Part shown: one piece after another, positions 40,401-53,086 of the stretch | Layout of the letters: the number at the start of each line of letters is the position of its first letter | Numbering within the stretch: the first letter of the stretch is position 1 | NCBI GenBank assembly: GCA_946807835.1 | Contig: OX327691.1 | Coordinates: 15,055,688 to 15,119,687 of the forward strand | Direction of reading: 5' to 3' | DNA from: Ailanthus altissimus | Lineage: Eukaryota > Streptophyta > Magnoliopsida > Sapindales > Simaroubaceae | DNA: 64,000 bases | Notes under the pieces: generated by a model | What the model was told of the DNA's origin: nothing | The model's database searches: none | Seen by the model: the letters and a program-made list of their open reading frames with translations, nothing else | Position numbers and translations under genes: made by a program

Positions 40401-43297
40401 CTGAGAACCAGATCTTTCCGTCTCCTAATATGATGCAGCACAATGACTTTTGCTTGTCAATTAAGGTATACAGGGGAAGATAAATAGCAAGGACTTGAAT
40501 CCACAGATGAAAAAGGCAATACAATGTTCAGACTACTGGAAAGTACTACTAAATAAGATAATGCACTAACCAACTAAAGATCAACAATTAAAGAAAAAGA
40601 AAAAACCTGAAAGGAAGTATTATGTACAAAAATGTTCTATTAGATCTAACATGTTCGATTTGCAGAAGATATATAAGAGAAAAGTATAATATGATCATTC
40701 TCCACAGGTTTGGGTTCTATTATCAAAGGAAAGGATACCAAGATTGCAAACAAACAATAGCTATATCAACCTCTGCATCAAGATTTCTAAGCAGCAAACC
40801 GAAAAGAACAATGATAATGGCATTGACCATTTCACTTATCATTTTGCTGAGGGATAAAGATAAAGAGGCTATAGCATCTCTTCTTTGAAGAATTTCCATT
40901 TCTGCTCTTTTCCTTTTAAGTCTAGAGTGAGATGCACAAGAAAATTTTTACCATGCAAGCAGTTCATGTCAATTAATCCAAGTTATGTAATTTTCAGTGT
41001 GCCATAACATTTTAGCCTGCCAATAAATCTATGCAAAGTACAATTATTCTTTACATATACTCATTACATGTGCCTTGAATGGAATATTTTAAAGCAAAAG
41101 TAGAAATGCACAGATGAGGATCACAAAATTAGAACAAACAGTTTGTGCAGTTAAATCTGTATGAATTAAGTATTCATGAGATGCTACAAATTAAAATAAG
41201 CAAGAAAATCTATCGTACATTAATAGCATCATGAAATAAACGTGAAGCTTTATCCACTTGGGAAAGGTCATCGTTCCCATCAGGCATACCCTTAAAATAA
41301 TGAATTTTCTCAAGTGCAGCAAAAAATTGCCCAAATAATTCATCTTTTGAGACCCCTGCAAATACAGGGCAATTGAGAAACAATTAACATGCAGATAATT
41401 AAGCATCACAATGTCTCAAAACAACTTAAAACGTGAAAAGTGAGTACAAATCCTCGACTCAACACCATTGCAAATTGGATGCTCAAAATATGAGATTTGC
41501 AAGCCTAATTTACAAATATATCACTACCTATCTTTAACTCTGTGGAGATGTTAACTTCTAAACTGTCACTAATTCAAACCCAGCAAAAATAAAACATAGT
41601 TAGGTTCTTTTTATACCATTTTATATATTCATCCACTTCTTTTAGTGAAACTTTTATCCTCAATCAATTTATTTAGTGAAAAACATAGGCATATGAGCAA
41701 TTTGAATCCAGAATCCAACTTTGAGTCTATAAAATGGTAGTCCCTCAGACTATGTAGCTTACCAGACACCTAACTCCACACTTTCTAGCGAAACAAATCT
41801 AACCTAATCTATTGACTGCTGCATATGTTTAACTAACTTGACAGACTCCCAAATTTTTCTTCAAATGTCCTCTTACAATTAATCAGAGAATCTGAGTATT
41901 AGCTTCAAACTCAAAAACCAATTCCCAAAACTCTTCTATTCTTCAAGCATGACCTTCCCCGCAAGACTTGTTTCATTCCAAATCTCTCAACTCGAGAAAC
42001 TATTCCATGCCTAAGACTGACAAAATAGTCAAAGTGATGAAATTGCTTAGGAAATTCTAGTTGGTATTTGACATCAGTTAGAAAATGTTAACTGGTGCAA
42101 TAGATACAACCCTTGAGTTCATTAAATTGGAAAGATTATAATAGATATACATTCCATCAAATCTAAACATGGCTAAGGTTAACTTTCATGTCAAAGGAAG
42201 AGAAATTTTCTTCTTCATAAACCAATTCACCTTACCTAAAACAATAAATATAAATATCAAAAAACATGATTACTGACGCAGAGAATATGTATGATAGAAT
42301 TATATAACCACAGCACATAAAAGATAAATAAATAAAACTGAACCTACCTGAAGAGTAAGGTTCATTTTCCCAGTCCTCACCCTAGTCAAGTAGAACATGA
42401 AATGAAGTCAGAACTCAAAACCAACATTTCATATCACAATAGATTGAAGGGAAATAGCATCTACACGTCACAATGATTTTAAAAGAGCCACATATATAAG
42501 ATTAAAAAAAGAGCAAGCACACAAAACAAAATAAATGGAATGAGAGACTAGAACCAGAGATTTTGAAGCTTCCAAGAACCCATCAATGTGCTCCGCAGAG
42601 GATGAACTAGGAGCATTATCTGATTTGATTCCTAAATTATCACTTGCTTCCAGAGAATTGAAAATATCAATTAACGAATCAGGTTTTGATTGACCATCAA
42701 CAGAAGATGATGAATCAAGCTTAAACACCTCTGTCAAACATTCCCTAGCAACCTCAAGACCTTCAACATCAACTTCAGGTGCAGGTTCAACTATCAAAAT
42801 GAAGTAACCACCATTAAGAAGTGAGTTTAACAACCACCATCAGAAAAGTTTAATCAAAAAGGAAACATAAGGGTCAAACCAGAAAAGTGAAAAATTCGGC
42901 ATATCAAGCAGTCTAGATTCACTGGAGTTTACACTCTGATCAGAACCCTATGCCCAAGATACTATTATGCACAATTGACAAGATAATAATCTACATTTAC
43001 TGCCTTTTTCATTTTGCTTTTGATCAAAAGGAAATTAATATGAAACTAAACAGAATCAAACCACATTTAAATTCTAAGTATGTCAATTCTTAATTTAATT
43101 GAGCAATCGTTGACCTAAAAATGCAACAAAATGTAATTAAAAAAAAAAACGAGCTTCATAAAAAATCTTAAAGTATATATAAATAAATAAATGCAGTGAG
43201 ACAAAGAGAGGGTGGGACCAGAGTCGAGGAACTGGAGGAAAGAATGGACGATGCGGCGAGAGAGTGGGGAATCGGTCTTCAACTTGGAGTTAGCCAT
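37475..43297 (-). CDS. SGT: SGT / TPR8-type tetratricopeptide co-chaperone
   Basis: This is a plant small glutamine-rich TPR protein (similar to Arabidopsis TPR8, At4g08320, by recall); animal and yeast relatives bind Hsp70/Hsp90 C-termini and help tail-anchored protein targeting. The ten exons are 43219-43297, 42555-42790, 42348-42381, 41219-41355, 40358-40424, 39908-40007, 38738-38901, 38553-38599, 38419-38469 and 37475-37855. They join in frame to 431 aa, close to the family's usual length. Residues 1-70 form the N-terminal SGT dimerisation-type region (SRRIVHSFLQFLDS...VDVEGLEVARECL). Three TPRs lie at about 180-290 (NRAMQSKQYSEAIELY; RAAAYTQIHKYAEAI; KAYSRLGLAFYAQGSYNDAI). Lys and Asn of TPR1, Asn of YYCNR, and Lys and Arg of SKAYSR fit a carboxylate clamp. 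The C-terminus is Ser/Gln/Asn-rich with NINLNFGDN. The exon 1 donor (GTCCCA) is weak but gives the conserved protein. The gene is intact. Confidence 0.93.
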
Positions 43298-43786
43298 TGA
43301 AATTTGAAATGAAGAAGAGAGGACTAGTTGCTGCTGCTCATGCCCACGGGCTTATATGCTTTTGCTTCTTACAGACGATGGATGATTTCGGCTTGGGTCT
43401 ATCAGTAGCAACTCTCTTTTTTTTTCATTTTAAGTGGTGGGATTGTACAGTGTTTTTAAAAAAAATAAAAACAAAAGGTATCGGGCCGTCGAGTCACGTG
43501 TTAGGCCTTCTTTCTTTACAAGCTCGCTTATTTCGACCCATTTGTGGGTTGAGTCAGGTCTACATTATAAGACCCTATGAGCCTGACAAATAATAATTAT
43601 TAGACTCGCCAATAAAATATATCAAACTGGCTTCATGGATTTACCTGTCACGCCCAAAGTAACGAGCAGATTGGGCCGAATCTGAACATTAAATTAATTT
43701 CACTAAAAAATTTGCTGCAATCGGAAATAAAAAGAAAAGTTGCAGTTTGCTGATGTATCACCGTTCACCGGAAGTAAAATTTTAAG
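43298..43786 (-). promoter_or_regulatory. SGT upstream region, truncated by a Copia LTR
   Basis: Only 489 bp separate the SGT start codon from the Copia 3' LTR. A CACGTG G-box lies at 43495-43500 within GAGTCACGTGTTAGGCC, and no clear TATA box is seen. The native promoter must lie in this stretch or have been displaced behind the element. Confidence 0.45.
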
Positions 43787-45196
43787 TGTTATACGGTAAA
43801 TTAAAAAATTTTGTTTATAAAAATAAATACAGTAGAAGTCAGATTGTTTTGTTTATAATACATGTATAAGAATAAAATATTATCTCAATTTTTTATTATG
43901 ACAGATTTTGAATTAATTGACTGCAATCTTCTCTACTATCTTCAATCTTTAAATTTAACGCGTGCGGGCACGTGGATTTTTCTTAATCTCTAAAATTATA
44001 AATACCCAAATCTGAAAAAATGGTATTTAAATTTTTTTTCCTGTAAAAATATGTAAAAGAATTTTTCTCTATATAGTTATGGTCTTTTTTTTTCTTATTA
44101 CATACCTCTTATATATATAGGAATCTTTTTTAAGTATTTAGAATTTGATTATAATTAAGAAATTAGAGTTTGATTAGAATCTAAGTTAGTAGAGAGACTG
44201 TAAGACCCATGGGCTTCCTAACTCCAACTTAAAAGGCTTAATCCTTATTATCTAATAATACACCAATTCTTTTAAATTAATCACAGGCTATTCCACTAAA
44301 AACCAAGAGCTGTACTCTAGTAACCCATGTTATAAAATAAAAGCTCATTTAATTAAAATTTCATTTAATTAAATTGAGCTTGATCTTTATACCAATAATA
44401 ACCACTTAATTGACCTTCTAATTGATGTCCATAATTAAAGTTAGGCCCAAAAAATGTCTTGTATTTTTAATTACTTATTTGCCTCCTAAGTCCTTAAATG
44501 CTCTAATGATCATTTTTAATATATTTATATTTGTAAATAAATATTATTATTTAATAAATAATTTATTAAATAAACTGTGGCCACAGATTCTAATCATCAA
44601 GTACTACAAACATCTTAGGTGGACATTAATTATTTAATTTATAAAGAGCTTGCAAATATATGTTCCTACGACTCATAAAATTATATCTCTGAGCTATCAA
44701 GGTTTTGACCGTTTATATAGATTTCATTTCATGATAGCTCAAAAGATACAACGCATGAATATAAGTTCATTACTTGCTCAAGATTAAGATCAATAAAGCT
44801 TATTAAAGCTTTTGTGAATTAAGATCTATGACATTTAATTAACCAGATCAAAATTCACAGTAGTCATGTTCAATGTATCATATACATTAGTTTTTCTACT
44901 CAAAGTCTCTATTTCAATGATCAAGGTAAATCATCCACTATAAAAAACAGAAAAACTACAACCTTACATAATGAAATGTCATTTTCATTAATGGTTGTGA
45001 ACATAATTTAATTTATAAAGAACTTGTCATCTATACTATCTGTATTAGCATCATATGCCTAACACATAGATCACATACTTTATAAATATGGGCTCATCAA
45101 TGTATGCTCAATTATATGTATAAATAAACTTTATTAATCTAATAAAATATTATTACACATGCTTTAAAAGCATAAAATAACATAAAATGTCTAACA
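43787..45196 (-). repeat. Copia 3' LTR (1410 bp)
   Basis: On the minus strand it starts TGTTAGACATT just after the purine-rich CAAGTGGGAGAT and ends ...CCGTATAACA. The flanking pentamer is TTAAG (43782-43786); its partner would be outside the window. The end toward SGT corresponds to 53087 onwards in the 5' LTR. Confidence 0.82.
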
Positions 45197-45766
45197 ATCT
45201 CCCACTTGCCCTAAAACATGTCGGGCATCTGTCGAACTCTCATATCATATATATGAATTTCAAAACACTTTGCTGGCAATGATTTGGTGAATGGATCTGC
45301 TAGATTCTCTGCTGATGCAATCTTGAATATCATAACTTTATCTTTTTGCACTAGCTCCCGTATCAAATGGTATTTTCTCTCAATGTATTTTTTTTTTCTT
45401 GTGGTATCTCGGTTCCTTAGATTGTGCTACAGCTCCCCTATTATCATAATAAATAACAATGGACATCTTAACACTAGGTACCACTTCAAGTTCTATAAGA
45501 AACTTGCGGAGCCATACAGCCTCTTTTGCAGCTTCTGACACAGCTACATATTCAGCTTCCATGGTAGAGTCTGCAATGCATGATTACTTTACACGCCTCC
45601 AACTAATAGCCCCACCACCTAAAGTAAACACATATCTTAAGGTAGATCTCCGGACATCCTTATCTAATTAGAAATTGAATCTATATACCCAATAAGTATA
45701 AGATCCTCACTGGAATACACGAGTATATAATCTTTCGTTCTCCGAAGGTACTTGAATATATGTTTT

Positions 45767-48010
45767 TGTTGGAGCTGGTGCTCACGTGCCATTCCAATAT
45801 TGTATGAATATTAATTGTTAATATTTATACAATAAACATTTCGAATAAAGATTGTTAATATCATGTTAATATGGTAAAATGCTTGTAACATTACAGACAT
45901 TGTTTGATCTGAAAGAGTTCAGATCTGATCTAAAGGAGTTTAGATCAGAACTAATAGTTATCAAAGCTGGGAGTTATAAATGCTAATAGTTAACACTGTT
46001 AATAGTTATCAGTTTATAAGAGTCAGCGATGTCTAAAGAGTTAGAACTTTGTCTATAATGAGACAAAGACCTGAGAGTATACTTATAATGATATAGTTGC
46101 AAAGAGTTGCAATAGGAGCTAAGAAATATCATTATGTAAGTATGTCTCAAATATAATGTTCCTGATCTATGATCATCAATGCGGGTCTATCGGTGAATTC
46201 ACAATATATAGATTAGTGTATGTCTATATCTGACTAGTTCAGATAGTTGTTCTTAGCTGACCATGAGCTTAGAGCTTGTATAGACATGCGGGTATCCAGT
46301 CAGGACTGGATACTGAACAGACTTATGAGGACCCCAATAGATATCCTATGAAACCGTCAAAGGAAGGTCCTCTCGAGTTGAGTAGTAATCGTGGTCCTTT
46401 GACCTGAGCGCCACGGTGGTCTTGTGAGTGATCCATCATGCTTTGGTTCCACATATGTCAGAGACCTTTCATGGTCTGACTGCTATGTGTCGCTGGGTAT
46501 GGTCCGATGCTCATGGAGTCCGGTGTGCGTAGATACGGGATCCATCAGCTTACGTAGGTAAGTTATATATCCGATGCTCCGAGATTGTATTTCATAAAGT
46601 CTTGTGGCCACAAGCATAAACCCGGGAAAAAAGTTTCCCACAGGGTTAAACAATATAGCAAAAATGTTTGTGTATATTGTTTATCGAGATACGAATCTGG
46701 AGATAAGATTATTGGATGAGCAAATGGGGATTTGATGGTGCTGATCTATATCCCCGCACATCCAAGGTATAAATGATGGAAGGATTATACGTATACGTTA
46801 TGACCTCAACTTGTATGGTCTGACACGCTGATTTGTAATATTCGTAACGTGTGCGTGGGGCATCGATTACGGATTAATGGAATAGTTCCATTTGATAAAT
46901 CGGGTGTAGACCTAGAGAGTCCCAATATGAAATGTACTCTTTGAGCACTTGGGCAGTGTACCGTATTGAATTGTTCAATACAGTATAATTCAGCAATTAC
47001 TAAGGTTACGTTAACTAAAGTATATGGTTAAATGGTGGGACCCACTTTAGGTTAACTTGGTAACCGAGTAAGGATATAATAGTAATTTCACTTTATGATT
47101 ATTTAATTGTTAAATAATTAAAATAAATTTTTATTTGTTTAATTGTTAAATAAATGATTTAACTTAACTAGGGTTAAAGGTTAACCATAAGGTTAAGTTA
47201 GTTAACGTTACTTAATGGTTAAGTAAAGGTTAACCTAACCATAAGGTTAAGTTAGTTAACGTTACTTAATGGTTAAGTAAAGGTTAACCTAACCATGGTT
47301 AAGTTAGTTAACTATAGTTAAATTAATTAAATATTTATTAACTTAAAGGTTAAGTTAAAGCAATCTAACTATGGTTAAATGTTAGCTAAGGTTAGGTTAA
47401 GGCAAATGAAATTCAAATTAGTTTGGAATTTATGCATTAGTATATAAAGTGAAATGAAATTGAAAATCATGAATTTTTGAAATTGGTTTTAGATTTTAGG
47501 TTTTGCATTTTGGGAGCCAATTCAATTTGAGAAATTGAAATTGTTTGTTTTGTGTTTTAAGTGTTAGAACAACAAAACAAACTAGATAAATGGTTACTAA
47601 ATGTAATAACTAAAAACAAGATTTGTTTTATTTATTCAAGAGTTGAATAAAAGGAAAAACAAATTTGATTAAGTTAAATTGTTTAACTTTGAAAAATGTT
47701 TAAGAGTTAAACATATATGCTGGATTAAGATGTTGCCATTCTAGACAATCAAACCCACCCTTGTTGATTGCTAGAATTGATCAAAGATTCATTTCATGGT
47801 GGACTTCAAAGAAAAGTAATCCAAAGGCTTCATTGGTGATATTTCTCAATTTCGAATTTCAGTTTAATCAAATGTTATTTTCTGTGTTCATTATATTTAA
47901 TCTTTCGTTGTGCACATGTATGTATGAGATATGTATATTGTTTGTATGATGAACACAACCCACATGCAAGCACCCTAAGTTTTAATTCTCCCAACCCAAA
48001 TAACCCAACA
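45767..48010 (+). mobile_element. Solo LTR B2 (2244 bp), target-site duplication GTTTT
   Basis: It starts TGTTGGAGCT and ends AACCCAACA, flanked by GTTTT at 45762-45766 and 48011-48015. It is the same family and orientation as 28643-31183. It splits the Copia RNase H between Lys codons: translation resumes on the other side with KHIFKYLRR. There is no internal coding region. The 62-codon open frame at 47761-47949 is LTR sequence. Confidence 0.92.
47183..47330. repeat. 54-bp tandem repeat of GGTTAA/TTAACC words in LTR B2
   Basis: Two full units (47183-47236 and 47237-47290) and part of a third each contain AACCATAAGGTTAAGTTAG and GTTAACGTTACTTAATGG. The wider region 47000-47400 is saturated with GTTAAC and GGTTAA, so both strands look alike and short hairpins abound. 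Confidence 0.85.
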
Positions 48011-51001
48011 GTTTTACTGTAGTTTAGTGTTCTAGTCCTGGATTAGATAGAAATCTGTTGACCATGCCGACTGCATAACAAATATCTAGTTTAGTACATA
48101 GCATTGCATACATGACACTTCTTACTGCTGATGCATAAGGAATTCCTCTTATGTGATTTATCTCTTCAGGAGTTTTGGGACACTGATTCTTGAATAGATC
48201 AATTCCATATCTAAAAGGAAATGATTCTTTTTTAGATTCATGCATAGCAAACCTAACCAAAATTTTGTCTATATATGTAGCTTGAGATAAAGCTAACATC
48301 ATATTTTTACGATCTCGCAATAGCTTAATTCCAATGATATAACTAACTTCGCCTAAGTCCTTCATATCAAATTGGTTAGTTAACCAAATTTTAACTGATG
48401 ATAATGTTCCTACATCACTTTTAATGAATAGTATATCATCTACATACAGGACTAGAAAAACCACTAACTGTCTATCTATCTTCTTATAAACACAAGGTTC
48501 ATCAGGGTTTTGATCAAAACTAAATGATTTGATTGCCTGATCAAATTTGATATTCCATGATCTAGATGCTTGTTTAAGCCCATAGATAGATTTGTGCAGT
48601 TTACAAACCATATGCTCTTGGCCTATAGCTATAAAACCATCTGGTTGTATCATATAGATACTTTCTTCAAGATTACCATTAAAAAAAGCAGTCTTGACAT
48701 CCATTTGCCAAATTTCATAATCAAGATTTGCTGCAATGGATAAGAGAATTCTAATAGACTTAAGCATAGCTACCGGCGAAAAGGTCTCCTTATAATCGAT
48801 ACCTTCTTTCTGAGTGTACCCTTTAGCAACAAACCTAGCTTTGAAGGTTTTCACATTTCCATCTACCCTTATTTTTCTCTTGTAGACCCATTTATACCCT
48901 ATGAGTTTTATCCCTTCAGGTTTCTTTACAAGTTCCTAGAATTTATTGGAATACATGGAATCCATTTCTGATTTCATAGCTTTATGCCAATGGTTTGCAT
49001 CTTTATCAACCACTACTTCATTATAACTAGTGGGATCTAGTTCATGCTCATTAGAGACTTCTTGAAATGACTTTCTAATTAATATGTACCTAGTTGGACG
49101 TCTAATAATCCTCCCACTATGACGAAGTACCGGTAGTTGTTGTTCTGCAACTAGCTCTAGTTAGTTATTATGATCTGGATTGGGAATTAACTCATTGACT
49201 CTATCAACCACAATATTAAAGTTCCTAGATAACTCATCAAGAATTATCTTACTCCTAGGCATGAAGTCTTTCATATAGTCTTCTTCAAGAAAGATAACAT
49301 TAGTGCTAACTAATATTTTCTTATCTTGAGAACTATAGAAAATACTTCCTCTTGTTCTAGTAGGATAGCCAACAAATAGATAAACTTCTGACTTAGATTC
49401 CAACTTGTCTGTCTTCCCTTTTAGCACATGTGCTAGACAACCCCATATATGTATATGATGTAAACTTGGTTTACGTCATATCCATATTTTCAGAGGTGTT
49501 TTAGGGACTGACTTAGATGAAATTAAGTTAAGAAGATACATGGCTATTTCTAAGGCATAACCCCAGAATGAGATAGGTAAAGTTGAATAACTCATCATTA
49601 ACCTCACCATTTCAAGAAGATTTCTTTTTCTCTTTTCTGCTACACCATTTTGCTGGGATGACCCTGGTGTAGTCAACTGGGATAATATCATATTGTCTAA
49701 TAGGTCCTGAACTCACTATAAAGGTATTCGCCACCTCAATTAGATTGAAGTGCTTTTATGTATTTTCTTAATTGCCTTTTCACTTCTGCTTGAAACTCTT
49801 TGAATTTATCAAATGCCTTAGACTTATGGCGCATTAGGTATATATAACCGAATTTAGAATAATCATCAATGAAAGTGATAAAATATTCATAATCTCTCCT
49901 AGCTTGTATGCTCATGGGCCCACACACGTCAGAGTGCACTAATTCTAACGTTTAAATAGCTTTATTACCTTTAGCATAAAAGGGTCTTCTAGTTATTTTA
50001 CCTTTTATACAAGATTCGCAAACTAGTAATTGTTCAATATCTAATGAACTCAAAGATCCATCTTTGGCCAGTCTTTGAATCCTATTTAGACTAATATGAC
50101 CAAGATGTAGATGCCATAGATACATTTAATTAGTGAGAGTCACTTTAACCCTCTTATAGTGATTAGATTCATTATTCAATTCTATGTCATGCAGTGAGTT
50201 AATTTTTGGATATATGCAGTATAGATTGTTAACTAGTGTATCGAAACATATAAACTACATTTTTTTTATCACCACAGTTGAGTAAAAAATAACAGAATAA
50301 CCAAATTTATTCAAATAACTAGCTGAAATCAAATTGCGTTTGAGTTCCGGCACCAATAAACAATCATCTAATACTAAAATTCTAAAATCATTAAAATAAA
50401 GTTGAACAACTCCCACTGCCCTGGCTACAACACTTGAGCCATTTTCTATCCTTAGATTGATCTCCCTTTCATTGAGTTGTCTGGTTTCTTGGAACCCTTG
50501 CAATGAATTGCAAATATAATTAGTGGCTCCAGAATCTACTATCCAGGAATCTGTAGAATCAACTACTAAGCATATCTCAATGAAAAGAATTTTACCAGAA
50601 GGTGAAGTTGTCCTTTTAGTTATTGAAAACTTAACTAAATGACAGTTTTTCTTCCAATGCCCTTTAATGCCATATTGAAAACAATTTCCTTTGAGCCTTA
50701 CTACCTTTTTATGAATTTGCACAAACTCTGAATTAGATGCTTCTTTTGGCTTATTCTTCTTCTTCTTACTACTCTTTCCTCTAAGATTGAGACCAAAAGA
50801 TGAAGATGGGCCCTTAGTCAATTGACTATTATAAGCATCTATTTCATCTTAGGGTGCATTTTCATTAGGTATTTGAGTGCATTTATCAGTTATGACATAT
50901 TTGTTCTTTTCAATATCTAAGTTCCTTTCCCAATCCATATAATTATTTCCAGTTAACTTGTCTTGGTTAAGGATAGATGCTAGTGGGCTAAACGAAGACA
51001 T

Positions 51002-53072
51002 GATTCTAAAAAATAAATTCATAAATGAGCATACATTATCTGAAAGCATGTGTTACTTTTGCATGAATACATGAAATGCATTTATGTAGAACTCTTTAAC
51101 TACATTATACATCGGTAATCTAATTTTCATTCAGAATGCGCCTCCATATAGTGGTCATATCCATCATAAATCAAACTAGTATCATACTAATTTATTATTA
51201 TTATCTAGATATCTCATATCAGATAATAATAAACTACTTATTCTTTGACCCTTAGATTTAATTGACAAGAACTCCGTAGGGAGGATATAAATCAACCTAA
51301 GTTGAGTGTACAACCATTATTTCAATCTTTTATATTTCCCAATTAAAAAAATCACCGTAAGGTAGTCAGTTTCGTATGAGTCCTATATTGGATCTTATCC
51401 TTTAAAAAAGTTATATATTGGATCTTATCCTTTAAGAAAGTCCTATCTAGTAATCAATTCTAATTAATACCCTTCGTGGGGAGCTCACAAGATTTAAGTC
51501 AAGGCATTAATCTGCCTTATTATAGTACTAATAATGAAGGTCATGAGCTTTATGCCTAAAGCCCTTTCTCAATCAATATTTTAATTTTTTTAGAGTTTTT
51601 AATTAATTTATAAAATAACATTTTACTCATTAATATCTAATTTTATTTTAATAAAATAATTAATAACGCCACGTTAAATAATAAATTAATATAATATTAA
51701 AATTATGACAATAATCTTATTCTAATCTCATTATAATATTAATATCATACAATATGATATATTTTATGCATGGATATGTGAATGTGGCACCCTTAATCTA
51801 TATGATATGTTATTCATCAAATCAATTAACTAGATAAATAAATAACTTATAATTCATGACTTTTCATAAGAAGAAAAATATTAAAAACTAAGTCTAAATT
51901 CTTCAAAGTCTTCTTTGAAGTCAACTTTGACTCTTTGATAATGTTACATCTTCTTACTTGTCTTCTTTTATGGGCTTGAATTTTGGGTCCTTTAATTTTC
52001 TTTGGTCCACTTATTTTAAAAATAAATTGGGCTTATTTTAGACTTTAAAATTTCTTTAGGCTTTCAAAAAATATTTAAATGAAAATATTTTTATACCCAA
52101 AAATTTTAATAAAATAGCTCAAATAAAATTTTATAAAATTGGACCAAGATCAAAAAGAGTTTGGGCTAACTTTGAAATTGCAAATACCCAAAATTAGTCC
52201 AAAAATAAATTTTGGTCAAACTTAAAGACCTATTAATAAATATCTAAAAATTCTCTAACCAAACTATGATTACCCAAGTCCTAGAGGGGCTGAGTGAAAT
52301 AAAATAATTCTTTTAGAGCCTATTTGCACCGACAAATATTTAGGGGTCTATTTGTGCAAAATGCAAATTTTTTTATCAAAAATAGAAATCTTTATAATAA
52401 GGAGGGGCTTATATGATATTTTCCAGTGGAAACCCTAATTCCACATTATTCACACAGCGCCGCTCCCGCTATCTCCCTGCCCACAGCCGGCCACAATTCC
52501 CGCTTTGCTTCTAGCCGCCAATTGACGCTTAAGAGAACGTCGACTTCAGACGACTATCTTTCCCCACCGCGAACCGCCGATCATGCTTTCTAAAACTATC
52601 GCTTGGACAGCCAAAAATCCGCCCGCTTCATCGCCGGTTTCCTCGCCAAGCCACCGTTGCATCGCTGTTAAAAAGGGAGGCTGAGTGCAGTTGCTGCCAC
52701 GAGTTGCCACCGCAGGCCGAGCGACTATGCAAGCTGTTGTCGATGACGAGCGGCCATGCACGCGTGCATGGCTTTTCTCGTTACTTCTTCTTTTATTCGT
52801 TTTCTTCCTACTTTTTTTTTTAATTACAACAAAAATAATTAAAAACAAATTTAATCTAACCAGAGGAAAAATTGTGATATTATTTTATCACCCATTCTTG
52901 TTACAATTCTCAAGAAGAAATACAAACAAATATTAAACCATAAATTATTGGGCCTAACCATTTATCACATAATTAATAAAAATAACAATATAAATTAATA
53001 TGCAATTGGTGCCATAATAAATAATTACTACCATACACAAAATAAATTATATATGTAATATGAAATAAGGTG
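51002..53072 (-). other. Copia 5' leader with GC-rich island
   Basis: About 2.07 kb separate the primer-binding site from the gag start, with no recognisable protein. Most of it is strongly AT-rich, but about 52430-52780 is GC-rich, ending in a perfect 20-bp palindrome at 52753-52772. The open frames across this island on both strands (52546-52848 and 52685-52936) reflect its composition. The long leader may include a foreign insertion, but no boundaries were found. Confidence 0.55.
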
Positions 53073-53084
53073 GCTCTGATACCA
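53073..53084 (-). other. Copia primer-binding site (tRNA-Met)
   Basis: The minus strand reads TGGTATCAGAGCC two bases after the LTR end, a perfect match to the usual plant initiator tRNA-Met primer-binding site. Confidence 0.88.
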
Positions 53085-53086
53085 GT

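Larger units (their letters stand above)
45209..51001 (-). pseudogene. Copia gag-pol polyprotein gene (inactive)
   Basis: The gag start is ATG at 51001 (MSSFSPLASILNQ), with YMDWERNLDI soon after. Most of gag is then deleted and a stop follows NENAP. A zinc knuckle CFQYGIKGHWKKNC (His/Cys form with Cys to Tyr) lies near 50690-50645, and the protease WIVDSGATNYIC near 50545. The integrase has HLHLGHIS, CESCIKGK, HSDVCGP (49939 on) and QQNGVAEKRKRNLLEMVR (49655). RT (48854-48300) shows MDVKTAFFNGNLEESIYM and YVDDILF. RNase H is split by the solo LTR and continues from about 45761 down (KYLRRTKDYIL, later NLADPFTKSLP). About ten stops or frameshifts are present, several at former Trp codons. Catalytic blocks are otherwise recognisable, so decay is moderate. 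Confidence 0.88.

Noticed and set aside
43644..43690. TGTCACGCCC start as in the family A solo LTR
   Set aside because: Similarity ends after about ten bases, with no matching end or target duplication; too short to call an element.
52546..52936. Two overlapping antisense frames of 83-100 codons in the Copia leader
   Set aside because: They arise from the GC-rich island; no start context, family or conservation is visible.
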